Positions 1-8,822 of a stretch of DNA of 64,000 nt are shown piece after piece. The notes beneath the pieces were generated by a model. It had not been told where the DNA came from and made no database searches. It was given only the letters and a program-made list of their open reading frames with translations. Made by a program: the position numbers and the translations under genes. This DNA comes from Hedera helix (taxonomy: Eukaryota; Streptophyta; Magnoliopsida; Apiales; Araliaceae), in contig OX359286.1 of NCBI GenBank assembly GCA_947179155.2, positions 12,186,024-12,250,023 of the forward strand, read 5' to 3'. Each line of letters begins with the position of its first letter. Position 1 is the first letter of the stretch.

Positions 1-1036
1 GTGGGGCCGGTTCGGGCATTTTTAGGCCGGTTCTTGGGTTGGTTCCAAAATAGAAAATGCTTGTAATTTTATAAATAATATTATAAAAATTTGAAATCTG
101 AAATTTTATGTCATTTGGTATTTATTAGAATTAATGGTTGATTAAACCTTACTAATTAAACGAAAAATGCTAAATTAATATTTTTAATTTCTGAAAAATC
201 ATAAAACTACTAATTAATTATTATTTAAGTAATATTAAATAATAAGTATGATTAATTAAGAAATTAATTATTTTTAATAGTATTTAAGGTGTAAAGAGTA
301 CACTAATTAACTATTAATTAGTTAGTAATTAGATAAAATTACTAATAAATTATTATTAAATAATAAATATGTGATTTAAGTATTTAATAATAATATAAGA
401 AAGATAAAGTGAATAAATTAAATTTTTTATTATTTAATTGAGAATTAAATAGTAAATAAAGATAAGTAATTAACTAATTATTATTTAATTAATATTAAAT
501 AATAATTAAAGAAAGATAAAATTTATAAATTAATTATTTATTATTTAAAGATAATTTAGTAATTAATTATTATTTAATTAACATTAAATAATAATTAAAT
601 GATGATTAAATTAAAGGATTAATTATTTATTATTTAATTAAGATTAAATAGTAAGTAAGGGTAATTGATTAATTAATTATTATTTAATTAATATTAAATA
701 ATAATTAAATAAGGATTAAATTAATAAATTATTTATTTATTATTTAATTAAAATTAAATAATAAGTAAGGGTAATTGATTAATTAATTATTATTTAATTA
801 ACATTAAATAATAATTAAATGAGGATTAAGTTACTAAATTATTTATTATAGGATAATTAATTGATTTATTATTATTTAATTGATGTTAAATAATGATTAA
901 AGGAGATAAAAAAAAATTAAGTTAATTATTTATCATTTAATTATCAATTAATGATAAATAAGGAGGATTATTAGCACATGAATAATTATTTATTGTGTAA
1001 TAACAATTAATAATAGTTATCATTTATTATAACAAT
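1..1036. repeat. AT-rich part of an old LTR (LTR-0), left of the Ty3 insertion
   Basis: The first 50 bases are GC-rich with two GGCCGGTTC-type motifs. The rest is almost pure A/T built from degenerate units of about 118 bp carrying TTATTTAATTAA-like near-palindromes, most regular from about 470 to 850. No coding capacity is visible. The same order (GC-rich island, then AT-rich minisatellite, then LTR 3' part) occurs in the family-A solo LTR at 48418-50227. I therefore infer that this is the upstream part of the LTR that resumes at 11762. Its left end lies outside the window. Confidence 0.55.
1032..1036. repeat. Target-site duplication, left copy (ACAAT)
   Basis: ACAAT directly precedes the TG of the 5' LTR and recurs at 11757-11761 directly after the CA of the 3' LTR. 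A 5-bp duplication is the usual size for Ty3/gypsy integrases. It shows that the element between is one undisturbed insertion into LTR-0. Confidence 0.9.
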
Positions 1037-1850
1037 TGTAAGACCCCGAATTTTATGAAATACAAAATTTAATTTTTCTTCATATAGATATTTTTTTTAA
1101 ACAGTAAGTGGTTAAATCGATAAAGTTAAAAGTTAAGGATGTTATGTGCAAATTTTATTTTGTCGGACAATATTCGCTTTGTCGGGGAATATTCGTTTGG
1201 TCGGGGAATATTCGTTTGGTCCGACGGCGCCGAAATAACAAATTATTGGTGGACCCCACAACGGAATATTTGTCGGATATAGAAAACGACAGAAATAACC
1301 TTTTTAAATAAAAATAGTCAACGGAACTGTTAAAATACCGGTGATAAAAGAATAGTAGCATACGGTAGTTATTGGTATTTTCTGTAGCACTCGGTACTCT
1401 ACAGTAACACACGGTATTGCATAGTGTCTTATATTTTTGGTCTGATAATTGACACCGTAACTGTTACGCATCATTTCATCGATAATTGTCACTGCATAAT
1501 ATTTTATATTATCAATTCAATAATTGTTGTTACACAGTATTTTGCATTATTGATTTAATAATTGTCATTACACTGTATTTTATATCATTGAGTCAATAAT
1601 TGTTGTTGCACTGTTTTTTAAAATTATTGAACCTAATAATTGTCACAGTAACATATGCACAGTAATTCACATTATTGAATCAATAATTGTCATTACACAG
1701 TAACGTATGCTTTATTTTACATTATTGTTATCTCTATTATGATGTTATTTAAACAGTTGTATTTCATTAATTTATTGACTTGATATCTAAGAGCTAACTA
1801 TACTGTATTTATAACAATTAGTCATAATAATTGGATTGATAAAGTTATTT

Positions 1851-2095
1851 GTTTATAATATAAAGTTAGGTGATTATTAGGTGATATGAAATGAATGGTG
1901 TAGATTAAAGTGTGAATTATTGTTGAATAATTGAATTGATTTGTTTATAATATAAAGTTAGGTGATTATTAGGTGATATGAAATGAATGGTGTAGATTAA
2001 AGTGTGAATTATTGTTGAATAATTAAATTGATTTGTTTATAATATAAAGTTAGGTGATTATTAGGTGATATGAAATGAATGGTGTAGATTAAAGA
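1851..2095 (+). repeat. Three direct repeats of about 92 bp upstream of the LTR TATA box
   Basis: Units start at GTTTATAATATAAAG at 1851, 1943 and 2035. Each carries GGTGATATGAAATGAATGG and GTGTAGATTAAAG. Partial further copies of the last motif continue to about 2160. They sit within 350 bp upstream of the TATA box, where U3 enhancer repeats are usual, so an enhancer role is inferred. The same array is at 9631-9875 in the 3' LTR, and related units occur in the reverse copies near 16900-17170 and 57260-57490. Confidence 0.75.
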
Positions 2096-2182
2096 TAATA
2101 TAATATTTGAAATGGATGGTGTAGATTAAAAGATGATCTTTAAATGAATGGTTTAGATTAAATGAATGATAAGATTTTTGGC

Positions 2183-2190
2183 TATAAATA
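2183..2190 (+). promoter_or_regulatory. TATA box of the Ty3 5' LTR
   Basis: TATAAATA within GGCTATAAATAGAAGCC, followed about 30 bp later by a pyrimidine-rich stretch (TTCTTTCTTTCTCTCTC), a typical plant LTR promoter arrangement. Transcription would start near 2210-2220. The 3' LTR copy is at 9963. Minus-strand counterparts are at 16852-16859 and 57174-57181. Confidence 0.8.
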
Positions 2191-2377
2191 GAAGCCTTAA
2201 CTTAAGGATTTTTCATAAACTTCCTTACTTGTTCTTTCTTTCTCTCTCTAAATACTTCTTGTGAAAGTTCTCTCTAAGTGTGCTTAAGTCATCTTGAGTA
2301 TTTGTGAAGATCTATAAGTATACGTGTACTGTTCAAGTTAATCAACCTCATTTAAATCAATATCCAGTCACGTGTTA

Positions 2378-2831
2378 CGGTAAGGGATACCATCTTTTTC
2401 ATCTTCCATTATTCAAACGTACTATGGTAAGGGATTATCATTATTTGATTCTCGATAATAATATTGTTTCTTCCTTACTCATAAGACGTGCATTTTATTT
2501 CCATGTATTAAATTGTGGGAATAACCTTACGGAGCGGATTGCCGCCTGTTGGTGAATAACCTTTCGTATTCATTCATTATTAATCTCTGAGAATAACCTT
2601 ACGGAGCGGATTGCCGCCTGTTTGGTGAATAACTCTTTGTACTCAAATTCTATTAAATTGTGGGAATAACCTTACGGAGCGGATTGCCGCCTGTTTGGTG
2701 AATAACTCTTTGTACTCAAATTCTATTAAATTGTGGGAATAACCTTACGGAGCGGATTGCCGCCTGTTGGTGAATAACCCTTTGTATTAATTTCCTTCAC
2801 CTTTTGTTAATCAAACCTGCTACGGTAAGGG
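2378..2831 (+). other. Three splice-donor-like GGTAAGGGAT motifs in the LTR leader
   Basis: GG/GTAAG-type sequences occur at 2380, 2427 and 2825 (first base of the intron-like GT), all as GGTAAGGGAT and all downstream of the TATA box. Each matches the plant 5' splice-site consensus well. The leader from the predicted start (about 2213) to the gag ATG at 4176 would be almost 2 kb with several upstream ATGs, which would hinder translation unless shortened. A strong acceptor-like site ends at 3750. Function is inferred from sequence only. Confidence 0.45.
2519..2779 (+). repeat. Four tandem 73-bp units with a hairpin core
   Basis: Units start with GAATAACCTTACGGAGCGG at 2519, 2591, 2664 and 2737. 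Each holds GCGGATTGCCGC, whose arms GCGG/CCGC can pair, so the transcript would carry a row of short hairpins. The 3' LTR has the same four (10299-10559). The three reverse copies of this LTR family (near 15820-16000, 56660-56850 and 63730-63920) have three. The units lie in the transcribed leader. An RNA role such as packaging is only a guess. Confidence 0.85.
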
Positions 2832-3698
2832 ATATTATTTTCTTTCATACTCCTAAATCGAAATTTATTATGGAACTATTGCTTCTATAATTCCTGAAAA
2901 TATTATATGTTCCATAATAGTTGAACTTCATTATTTCAACTGAACCTTCCTATTTACGTGAACCTTTCTATTGAATTGTAACCGTTATTCTGAACTGTGG
3001 ATCTTGAATATCATTTTTAAATTTCACTCCACATCATGTTGACAATTTGGACATTATTTGAATCTGTACAAAGTAAACTTCCGATACTTATTGTTATCCT
3101 ATTTCTTCTGTTCATCATTTATATCATTCTAATCATCCAAAAATCAAGCTGTTGTGAATATCTGTGGCCGGGGGCACAGATGTGATATATTTGTTGAACA
3201 GATGATAGGTTAAAGGCGATATAATAGGTTAAAGGCGATACATCTATTCGGTGTCTTTTATGGCACGTGGTGAATGTTCTCTTTGGCCCGTAGTGCAAAG
3301 ATGAACTGTTGTTTGGTATGATTATGACCAAAGGCTGAATCTGGTATAATCATGACCGTTGGTGTTATATTGAATGTCTTTGGCCCGTAGTGCAAAGATG
3401 AACTGTTGATGTGCATGATTATGATCAGGAACTGTGAATTTGTATTATCTTGACTAATGATATTTCAGATGATAAAAGTTGATGATGTTTTTCCTAAAAA
3501 GAGAACCGAGTGGACATTATAGTCTGCATTATTCTTCTAATAGATTACTCATTCCGCTGCTATTATTGATCTGAACGTTGTTTAAGAATTTAACTGCAGT
3601 TTTTGATATAAACCTTGTAGTCTATTGTATTCATTCAAGAACTCAACTGTTGAAGACTAATGATAATTTATTCGTCATTATCTTAGTCATGATATTCT

Positions 3699-3750
3699 TT
3701 ACTGGGCTATTTGAGCTCACCCTTTCTTTTGTTCCATTGTTTTTCAACAG
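3699..3750 (+). other. Stem-loop plus 3' splice-site-like sequence in the Ty3 LTR
   Basis: TACTGGGCTATTTGAGCTCACCC includes the palindrome TGAGCTCA (3712-3719). It is followed by a pyrimidine-rich tract and TTTTTCAACAG at 3740-3750, then GAGATG. This is a good plant 3' splice-site match. The same arrangement of TGAGC...GCTCA and a downstream CAG is found in three other LTR families in this window. It lies 226 bp before the LTR end. The equivalent in the 3' LTR ends at 11530. Confidence 0.5.
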
Positions 3751-3978
3751 GAGATGAAAACATAACAGGGTCTAGCCGGGGAATGGAGTGAGGGTCCGAG
3801 GAATAGTTATCATAGTCTTCACGTTTTGTAAAATAGTGTGGCAATAATAGTGAAGACTTAGTTGTGTATTATCATACACTGTATTGTTGTACGTTGTGCT
3901 TTGTTGTAATAATTTTGTTGTAGTATTTTGACGACTCAAGTTTGGGCTGTGTGGGCCCAGATTTGGGGGCGTCACAGT

Positions 3979-3990
3979 TGGCATCAGAGC
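3979..3990 (+). other. Primer binding site, initiator-Met tRNA type
   Basis: TGGCATCAGAGC starts two bases after the 5' LTR end. It matches the complement of the plant initiator methionine tRNA 3' end (TGGTATCAGAGC) with one T-to-C difference. It would prime minus-strand DNA synthesis. It is lost from the second copy of this element on the right of the window. Confidence 0.85.
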
Positions 3991-4175
3991 TTAGGGATAT
4001 GGTCTTTAATGGCGATCTGGGGTAGAACTAGGAGGGGAGAGACGAATAGAATCAGTCACTAGTGTGTCCTACCTAAAATAGATTTTATTATCTAATGAGT
4101 CGATTTGAATGTAGGAACATGAAGTGATGAGTCAGTTTATTTGAACTAACATTTATTTTGTGACCACAGTTTAGT

Positions 4176-7100
4176 ATGGCATCTGGAAATCAAGAGGTTA
4201 ACTATGGAATGCCTGAAGCGAATGTAGCCGAGAATCAAGAGGCCCCAAACAGTCCTCCTGCCAACTCAGGAAATAATGTTCCTGATAACATGATGAACGA
4301 TGGATTCTTTAGGAATTTCATGCAGTTCATACAGAATCAAGCAAGAGGAAATCCAGTCAATAATAACGGTAGAAACGCTGGTAATTTGAGGATGGTCACT
4401 GTTAAGCAATTTAAAGAATTAGGACCACCTGAATTCCACGGGAAGCCTGACCCACTCAAAGCGGAGGCATGGCTGAAACAGACGACAAAAATACTTGACG
4501 TCTTACAATGCGCTGATGATCAGAAGGTGCCATTTGCCACTTTTATGTTACGAGGTGAGGCGGACCATTGGTGGGAAGCGGTAAAACGTATCCAACCTTC
4601 AGCACTCGAAATGTCTTGGACAGAATTCGAAGAACTGTTTAACGAGAAGTATTTCCCAGAAAGCATCCGCCATATGAAAGAGGTGGAATTCATTAAGCTG
4701 GAGCAGGGAAACATGACAGTCTCCCAATATGAAGCCAAGTTTGCCGAGTTATCTCGCTTTGCCACCCATCTTGTGGATGACGAAGCACGAATGAGTCGGA
4801 TGTTCCTAAGAGGTTTGAGATTCAAAATTCGTCAACAACTTAGCTCTCATAAATTTAGTTTGTATTCAGATGTTGTGGATAGGGCTCAAAGGGTGGAGCA
4901 AACAGATGAAACATTGCAGCCAAGAGTTAATGATCAGCATAGAGAAAGGAGTGACAACAACCACAGGAACGAGAACCATCGAGTAGGTAACCAACACTTC
5001 GGTGGTAATTCCACATCAAATAACAGAAGAGGAGAATCCAGTGGGAACAATTTCAAAAGAAAGAGATTCCATAATAATTATAGAAGGGCACCAGCACCAG
5101 TACCAACACCAGCACCGACCCCAGTTTCAAGGGGAGAAGATCGACCACCAGTGAGATGCTATAGGTGTGGTCAGGAAGGTCACATCAGCCCAAACTGTAC
5201 TCTGCAGTCTAAAAAGTGCTACAGTTGTGGGAAAGAGGGTCATCTTGCGCGGTTTTGTCCTGCCACAAAATCAAGTCCAGCTGCAATGATGATACCAAAA
5301 GCTAGCGCGGATAAAGGAAAATCTGTAGTTCAAGGGAGAGCTTTTGTTGTGACATCCCAAATGGCGCGAAACTCGAACGAGGTGATAACCGGTAAGCTAT
5401 TCATAAATTCTCGTGAAGTCTACGCTTTGTTAGATACTGGCTCTACCCATTCTTTTATCTCACCTGCATGTGCTCAGCGTTTAAACTTAACTCCTGAAAA
5501 CTTGGACTTTGACTTATCAGTTGAAACCCCATTAGGAGAAATGACCATTACATCTACTGTCTATAAATCTTGCCTAGTTCAAATCAACAACCTCACATTA
5601 TCTGTTGACCTTATTTCTTTGGAGATGCGTGAATTTGATGTGATTTTAGGAATTGATTGGTTGACTACCCATCATGCTAAAATTGATTGTTTTCATAAGA
5701 TTATTAGTTTTCATATTCCTAATCAACCTGTCATGCAAATTCAAGCAACTAAACCATTGAAATCTATAACTGTTATTTCTAGCCATAAAGCCATTCGTTT
5801 ATTGAAAAACGGATGTCAAGCCTTTTTAGCTCATGTCACTGATTTGAACAAAAATACGTCAAACTTGAATGATATTCCCATTGTTAATGAGTTTCCTGAC
5901 GTTTTTCCTGAAGAACTTCCTGGCTTACCCCCAAACCGTGAAATTGATTTTTATATTGATCTTGAACCCGGTACCAAGCCCATTTCCAAAGCTCCCTACC
6001 GAATGGCTCCCATTGAACTTCAAGAGTTAAAAGTCCAACTACAGGAATTGTTGGATACCGGTTTCATTCGTCCGAGTGCATCACCTTGGGGTGCTCCTGT
6101 TCTATTTGTGAAGAAGAAAGACGGGAGTATGAGATTATGCATTGACTACCGAGAATTGAACCATGTGACCATCAAGAACAGGTACCCGTTACCTCGGATT
6201 GATGACATGTTTGATCAATTGCAAGGCGCTCAACATTTCTCAAAGATTGATCTCCGTTCTGGATATCATCAGTTAAAGGTTAAAGCTGAGGACATTCCAA
6301 AGACTGCTTTCAGAACTCGTTATGGGCATTATGAGTTCTTAGTCATGCCTTTTGGACTAACTAATGCTCCTGCAGCTTTCATGGACATGATGAACCGGAT
6401 ATTCAAGGAACATTTGGATCATTTTGTGGTTGTCTTTATTGATGACATCCTCATATACTCCAAGAGTCGCGAGGATCATGAACAACACCTGAGATTGATA
6501 CTACAAAAGCTCCGTGAAAACAAATTATATGCCAAGTTGAAGAAATGTGAGTTCTGGCTTGAGGAGGTCGCGTTTCTTGGGCATGTGATTTCTAGTCAAG
6601 GAATATCAGTCGATCCTGCGAAGATTGAAACGGTACTAAATTGGGAACAACCCAAAACAGTAACCGAAGTCCGAAGTTTTCTGGGTCTAGCTGGTTATTA
6701 TCGGAGATTCGTAGAAGGATTTTCTCGAATCGCCACTCCATTAACGCAGCTTACTCGGAAAAGCACAAAATTCATATGGAGCGAGGAATGCGAGAAAAGT
6801 TTCCAAGAACTCAAGAAGAGACTGGTTTCAGCTCCTGTTCTGACCATACCATCAGGATCAGGAGAATTTGTTATCTACAGCGATGCTTCTGGCAAAGGTC
6901 TAGGCTGTGTCCTTATGCAACATGGAAAGGTTATAGCCTACGCCTCTCGACAACTCAAAGATTATGAGAAAAATTATCCTACTCATGATCTAGAGTTGGC
7001 AGCAGTCGTTTTCGCGTTGAAGATCTGGAGACACTACTTGTACGGAGAAAAAGTGGATATCTATACGGATCATAAAAGTCTCAAGTATTTCTTCACCCAG

Positions 7101-8822
7101 AAGGAACTCAACATGCGACAACGACGTTGGCTTGAGCTGTTAAAGGATTATGACCACACAATCCAGTATCACCCGGGAAAGGCGAACGTTGTAGCTGACG
7201 CTTTGAGCAGAAAATCTTATGCAAGTACAAGTGCACTGCTGACAACACAAAAGTGTATTTTGTACGACTTGCAAAAGATGGAGATAGAGCTAAAGACACC
7301 AGGGACCCGCTCGAAGATTGCTCACGTGCGAGTAGAACCAACTTTAATCGATAAAATTAAAGCTGCTCAAGCTACCGATCCGGAACTGATAAACATGATA
7401 AAGAAAGTACAAGAAGGTGCCATTCCCGAAGCAAGAATTGACGAGAAAGGAATACTTCGAGTCAACTCTCGACTCTGTGTTCCTAACGATCCTGAATTAA
7501 AGCATAAAATCATGATGGAGGCACACAACACGCCGTTCGCAATCCACCCAGGAGGTACCAAGATGTATCGAGATCTTCGACATACATTTTGGTGGAACAA
7601 TATGAAAAGAGAGATTGCGGAGTTTATCTCAAGGTGCCTAACTTGTCAACGTGTCAAGGCAGAACATCAAGTTCCTAAAGGTCCATTACAATCACTTGAA
7701 GTTCCCGAATGGAAGTGGGAACACATCAATATGGATTTCGTGACGGGTCTTCCAAAAGTTTCTCAAGGCTTAGATGCAATTTGGGTGATCGTAGATAGAT
7801 TGACCAAATCTGCTCATTTCTTGCCTATACGAGAAAACTTTTCACTTGAACGTCTTGCCGGTATGTACATAAATGAGATCGTGAGATTGCATGGCATGCC
7901 AGTTTCCATAGTTTCTGATCGAGATCCTAGATTCACTTCACGCTTTTGGATCAGTCTACAAAAAGCTATGGGCACTGAACTACGTTTTAGTTCTGCATAC
8001 CATCCTCAAACGGACGGACAATCGGAAAGGACGATCCAGACCCTCGAAGATCTTTTGAGACTTTGTGTATTAGACTTCAAAGGAAGTTGGGATAAGTACT
8101 TGCCGTTGGTGGAATTTTCTTACAACAACAGTTACCAAGCAAGCATAGGCATGGCTCCATTCGAGGCATTGTATGGAAGGAAGTGTCGCTCTCCAATATG
8201 TTGGAATGAGGTAGGAGAAGCAAAATTGTTGGGACCCGAGTTGGTACGCTTGACGACCGAAAAGATCCAAATGATCCGACAACGAATACAGACCGCACAA
8301 GAACGACAAAAGAGTTATGCTGATCTTCATCGGAGAGACGAAAGTTTCAACGTCGGAGATCATGTATTCTTACGTGTTTCTCCATGGAAAGGGGTTACGA
8401 GATTCGGAAAGAGAGGAAAGCTTAACCCTCGATTTATTGGCCCATTTGAAATCCTAGATCGAATAGGAACCGTAGCCTACAGACTAGCCCTACCACCAAG
8501 TATGTCTCGCATCCATAACGTTTTTCACATATCTATGTTACGTAAATATGTGAAGGACCCAAACCACGTCATTGAGTTAGAAGCAGACGTTATAGCAGAG
8601 GATTTAACATACGAGGAGGTACCTGTTAAGATCCTGGATAAGAAGGAGCAGATCCTACGCTCAAAGGTTATACCTCAAGTTAAGGTTTTATGGAGGAACC
8701 AAGATACTGAGGAAATGACCTGGGAGCTAGAATCTGAGATGAAATCTAAGTATCCTTACCTCTTCGATATGTCAGGTACGTCAATTTCGGGGACGAAATT
8801 TCATAAGGAGGGGAGGTTGTAA
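4176..8822 (+). CDS. gag-pol: Gag-Pol polyprotein of Ty3/gypsy chromovirus
   Basis: A single frame of 1548 residues. Gag (about 60-250) has the retrotransposon-gag signature around GEADHWWEAVK. Two CCHC zinc knuckles follow (Cys328-Cys341, Cys348-Cys361) after a Pro/Ala-rich linker. The aspartic protease has LLDTGSTHSF (Asp420). The reverse transcriptase has KIDLRSGYHQ (Asp692) and FIDDIL (Asp756-Asp757). RNase H has Asp903, Glu940, Asp965 and Asp1008 (ADALSR). Integrase has an HHCC finger (His1117, His1124, Cys1154, Cys1157) and a DD35E core (Asp1187, Asp1248, Glu1284). A chromodomain-like segment at about 1483-1533 includes VKVLWRN and EEMTWE. No frameshift separates gag and pol, so Gag excess must come from another mechanism. 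The ATG is the first in frame after the primer site. The last codons are read from the polypurine tract and the TAA lies inside the 3' LTR. All catalytic residues are present. Confidence 0.96.
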   Translation: MASGNQEVNYGMPEANVAENQEAPNSPPANSGNNVPDNMMNDGFFRNFMQFIQNQARGNPVNNNGRNAGNLRMVTVKQFKELGPPEFHGKPDPLKAEAWLKQTTKILDVLQCADDQKVPFATFMLRGEADHWWEAVKRIQPSALEMSWTEFEELFNEKYFPESIRHMKEVEFIKLEQGNMTVSQYEAKFAELSRFATHLVDDEARMSRMFLRGLRFKIRQQLSSHKFSLYSDVVDRAQRVEQTDETLQPRVNDQHRERSDNNHRNENHRVGNQHFGGNSTSNNRRGESSGNNFKRKRFHNNYRRAPAPVPTPAPTPVSRGEDRPPVRCYRCGQEGHISPNCTLQSKKCYSCGKEGHLARFCPATKSSPAAMMIPKASADKGKSVVQGRAFVVTSQMARNSNEVITGKLFINSREVYALLDTGSTHSFISPACAQRLNLTPENLDFDLSVETPLGEMTITSTVYKSCLVQINNLTLSVDLISLEMREFDVILGIDWLTTHHAKIDCFHKIISFHIPNQPVMQIQATKPLKSITVISSHKAIRLLKNGCQAFLAHVTDLNKNTSNLNDIPIVNEFPDVFPEELPGLPPNREIDFYIDLEPGTKPISKAPYRMAPIELQELKVQLQELLDTGFIRPSASPWGAPVLFVKKKDGSMRLCIDYRELNHVTIKNRYPLPRIDDMFDQLQGAQHFSKIDLRSGYHQLKVKAEDIPKTAFRTRYGHYEFLVMPFGLTNAPAAFMDMMNRIFKEHLDHFVVVFIDDILIYSKSREDHEQHLRLILQKLRENKLYAKLKKCEFWLEEVAFLGHVISSQGISVDPAKIETVLNWEQPKTVTEVRSFLGLAGYYRRFVEGFSRIATPLTQLTRKSTKFIWSEECEKSFQELKKRLVSAPVLTIPSGSGEFVIYSDASGKGLGCVLMQHGKVIAYASRQLKDYEKNYPTHDLELAAVVFALKIWRHYLYGEKVDIYTDHKSLKYFFTQKELNMRQRRWLELLKDYDHTIQYHPGKANVVADALSRKSYASTSALLTTQKCILYDLQKMEIELKTPGTRSKIAHVRVEPTLIDKIKAAQATDPELINMIKKVQEGAIPEARIDEKGILRVNSRLCVPNDPELKHKIMMEAHNTPFAIHPGGTKMYRDLRHTFWWNNMKREIAEFISRCLTCQRVKAEHQVPKGPLQSLEVPEWKWEHINMDFVTGLPKVSQGLDAIWVIVDRLTKSAHFLPIRENFSLERLAGMYINEIVRLHGMPVSIVSDRDPRFTSRFWISLQKAMGTELRFSSAYHPQTDGQSERTIQTLEDLLRLCVLDFKGSWDKYLPLVEFSYNNSYQASIGMAPFEALYGRKCRSPICWNEVGEAKLLGPELVRLTTEKIQMIRQRIQTAQERQKSYADLHRRDESFNVGDHVFLRVSPWKGVTRFGKRGKLNPRFIGPFEILDRIGTVAYRLALPPSMSRIHNVFHISMLRKYVKDPNHVIELEADVIAEDLTYEEVPVKILDKKEQILRSKVIPQVKVLWRNQDTEEMTWELESEMKSKYPYLFDMSGTSISGTKFHKEGRL
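8805..8816 (+). other. Polypurine tract
   Basis: AAGGAGGGGAGG lies one base before the 3' LTR and is the expected plus-strand primer. It is read in frame as the end of the polyprotein (Lys-Glu-Gly-Arg), so it is constrained both as RNA primer and as coding sequence. Confidence 0.88.

Larger units (their letters stand above)
1037..3976 (+). repeat. 5' LTR of the intact Ty3/gypsy element
   Basis: The LTR begins TGTAAGACCCC and ends GGGGGCGTCACA, the TG...CA ends expected of an LTR, and is 2940 bp long. From left to right it holds copies of a GTCGGGGAATATTCG motif (about 1160-1215), degenerate CAATAATTGT repeats (about 1440-1740), three direct repeats of 92 bp, a TATA box at 2183, three donor-like GGTAAGGGAT sites, four 73-bp hairpin repeats, and a 3' splice-site-like sequence ending at 3750. 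Small open frames of 60-85 codons inside it are conserved only because the LTR is duplicated and do not look like genes. Confidence 0.95.

Noticed and set aside
1108..3984. Small reading frames inside the Ty3 LTRs (60-85 codons), repeated in every copy
   Set aside because: They are preserved only as part of the LTR, lie on both strands over the same bases and show no domain or codon signal. One (2304-2555) could act as an upstream frame in the leader but is not supported as a protein.
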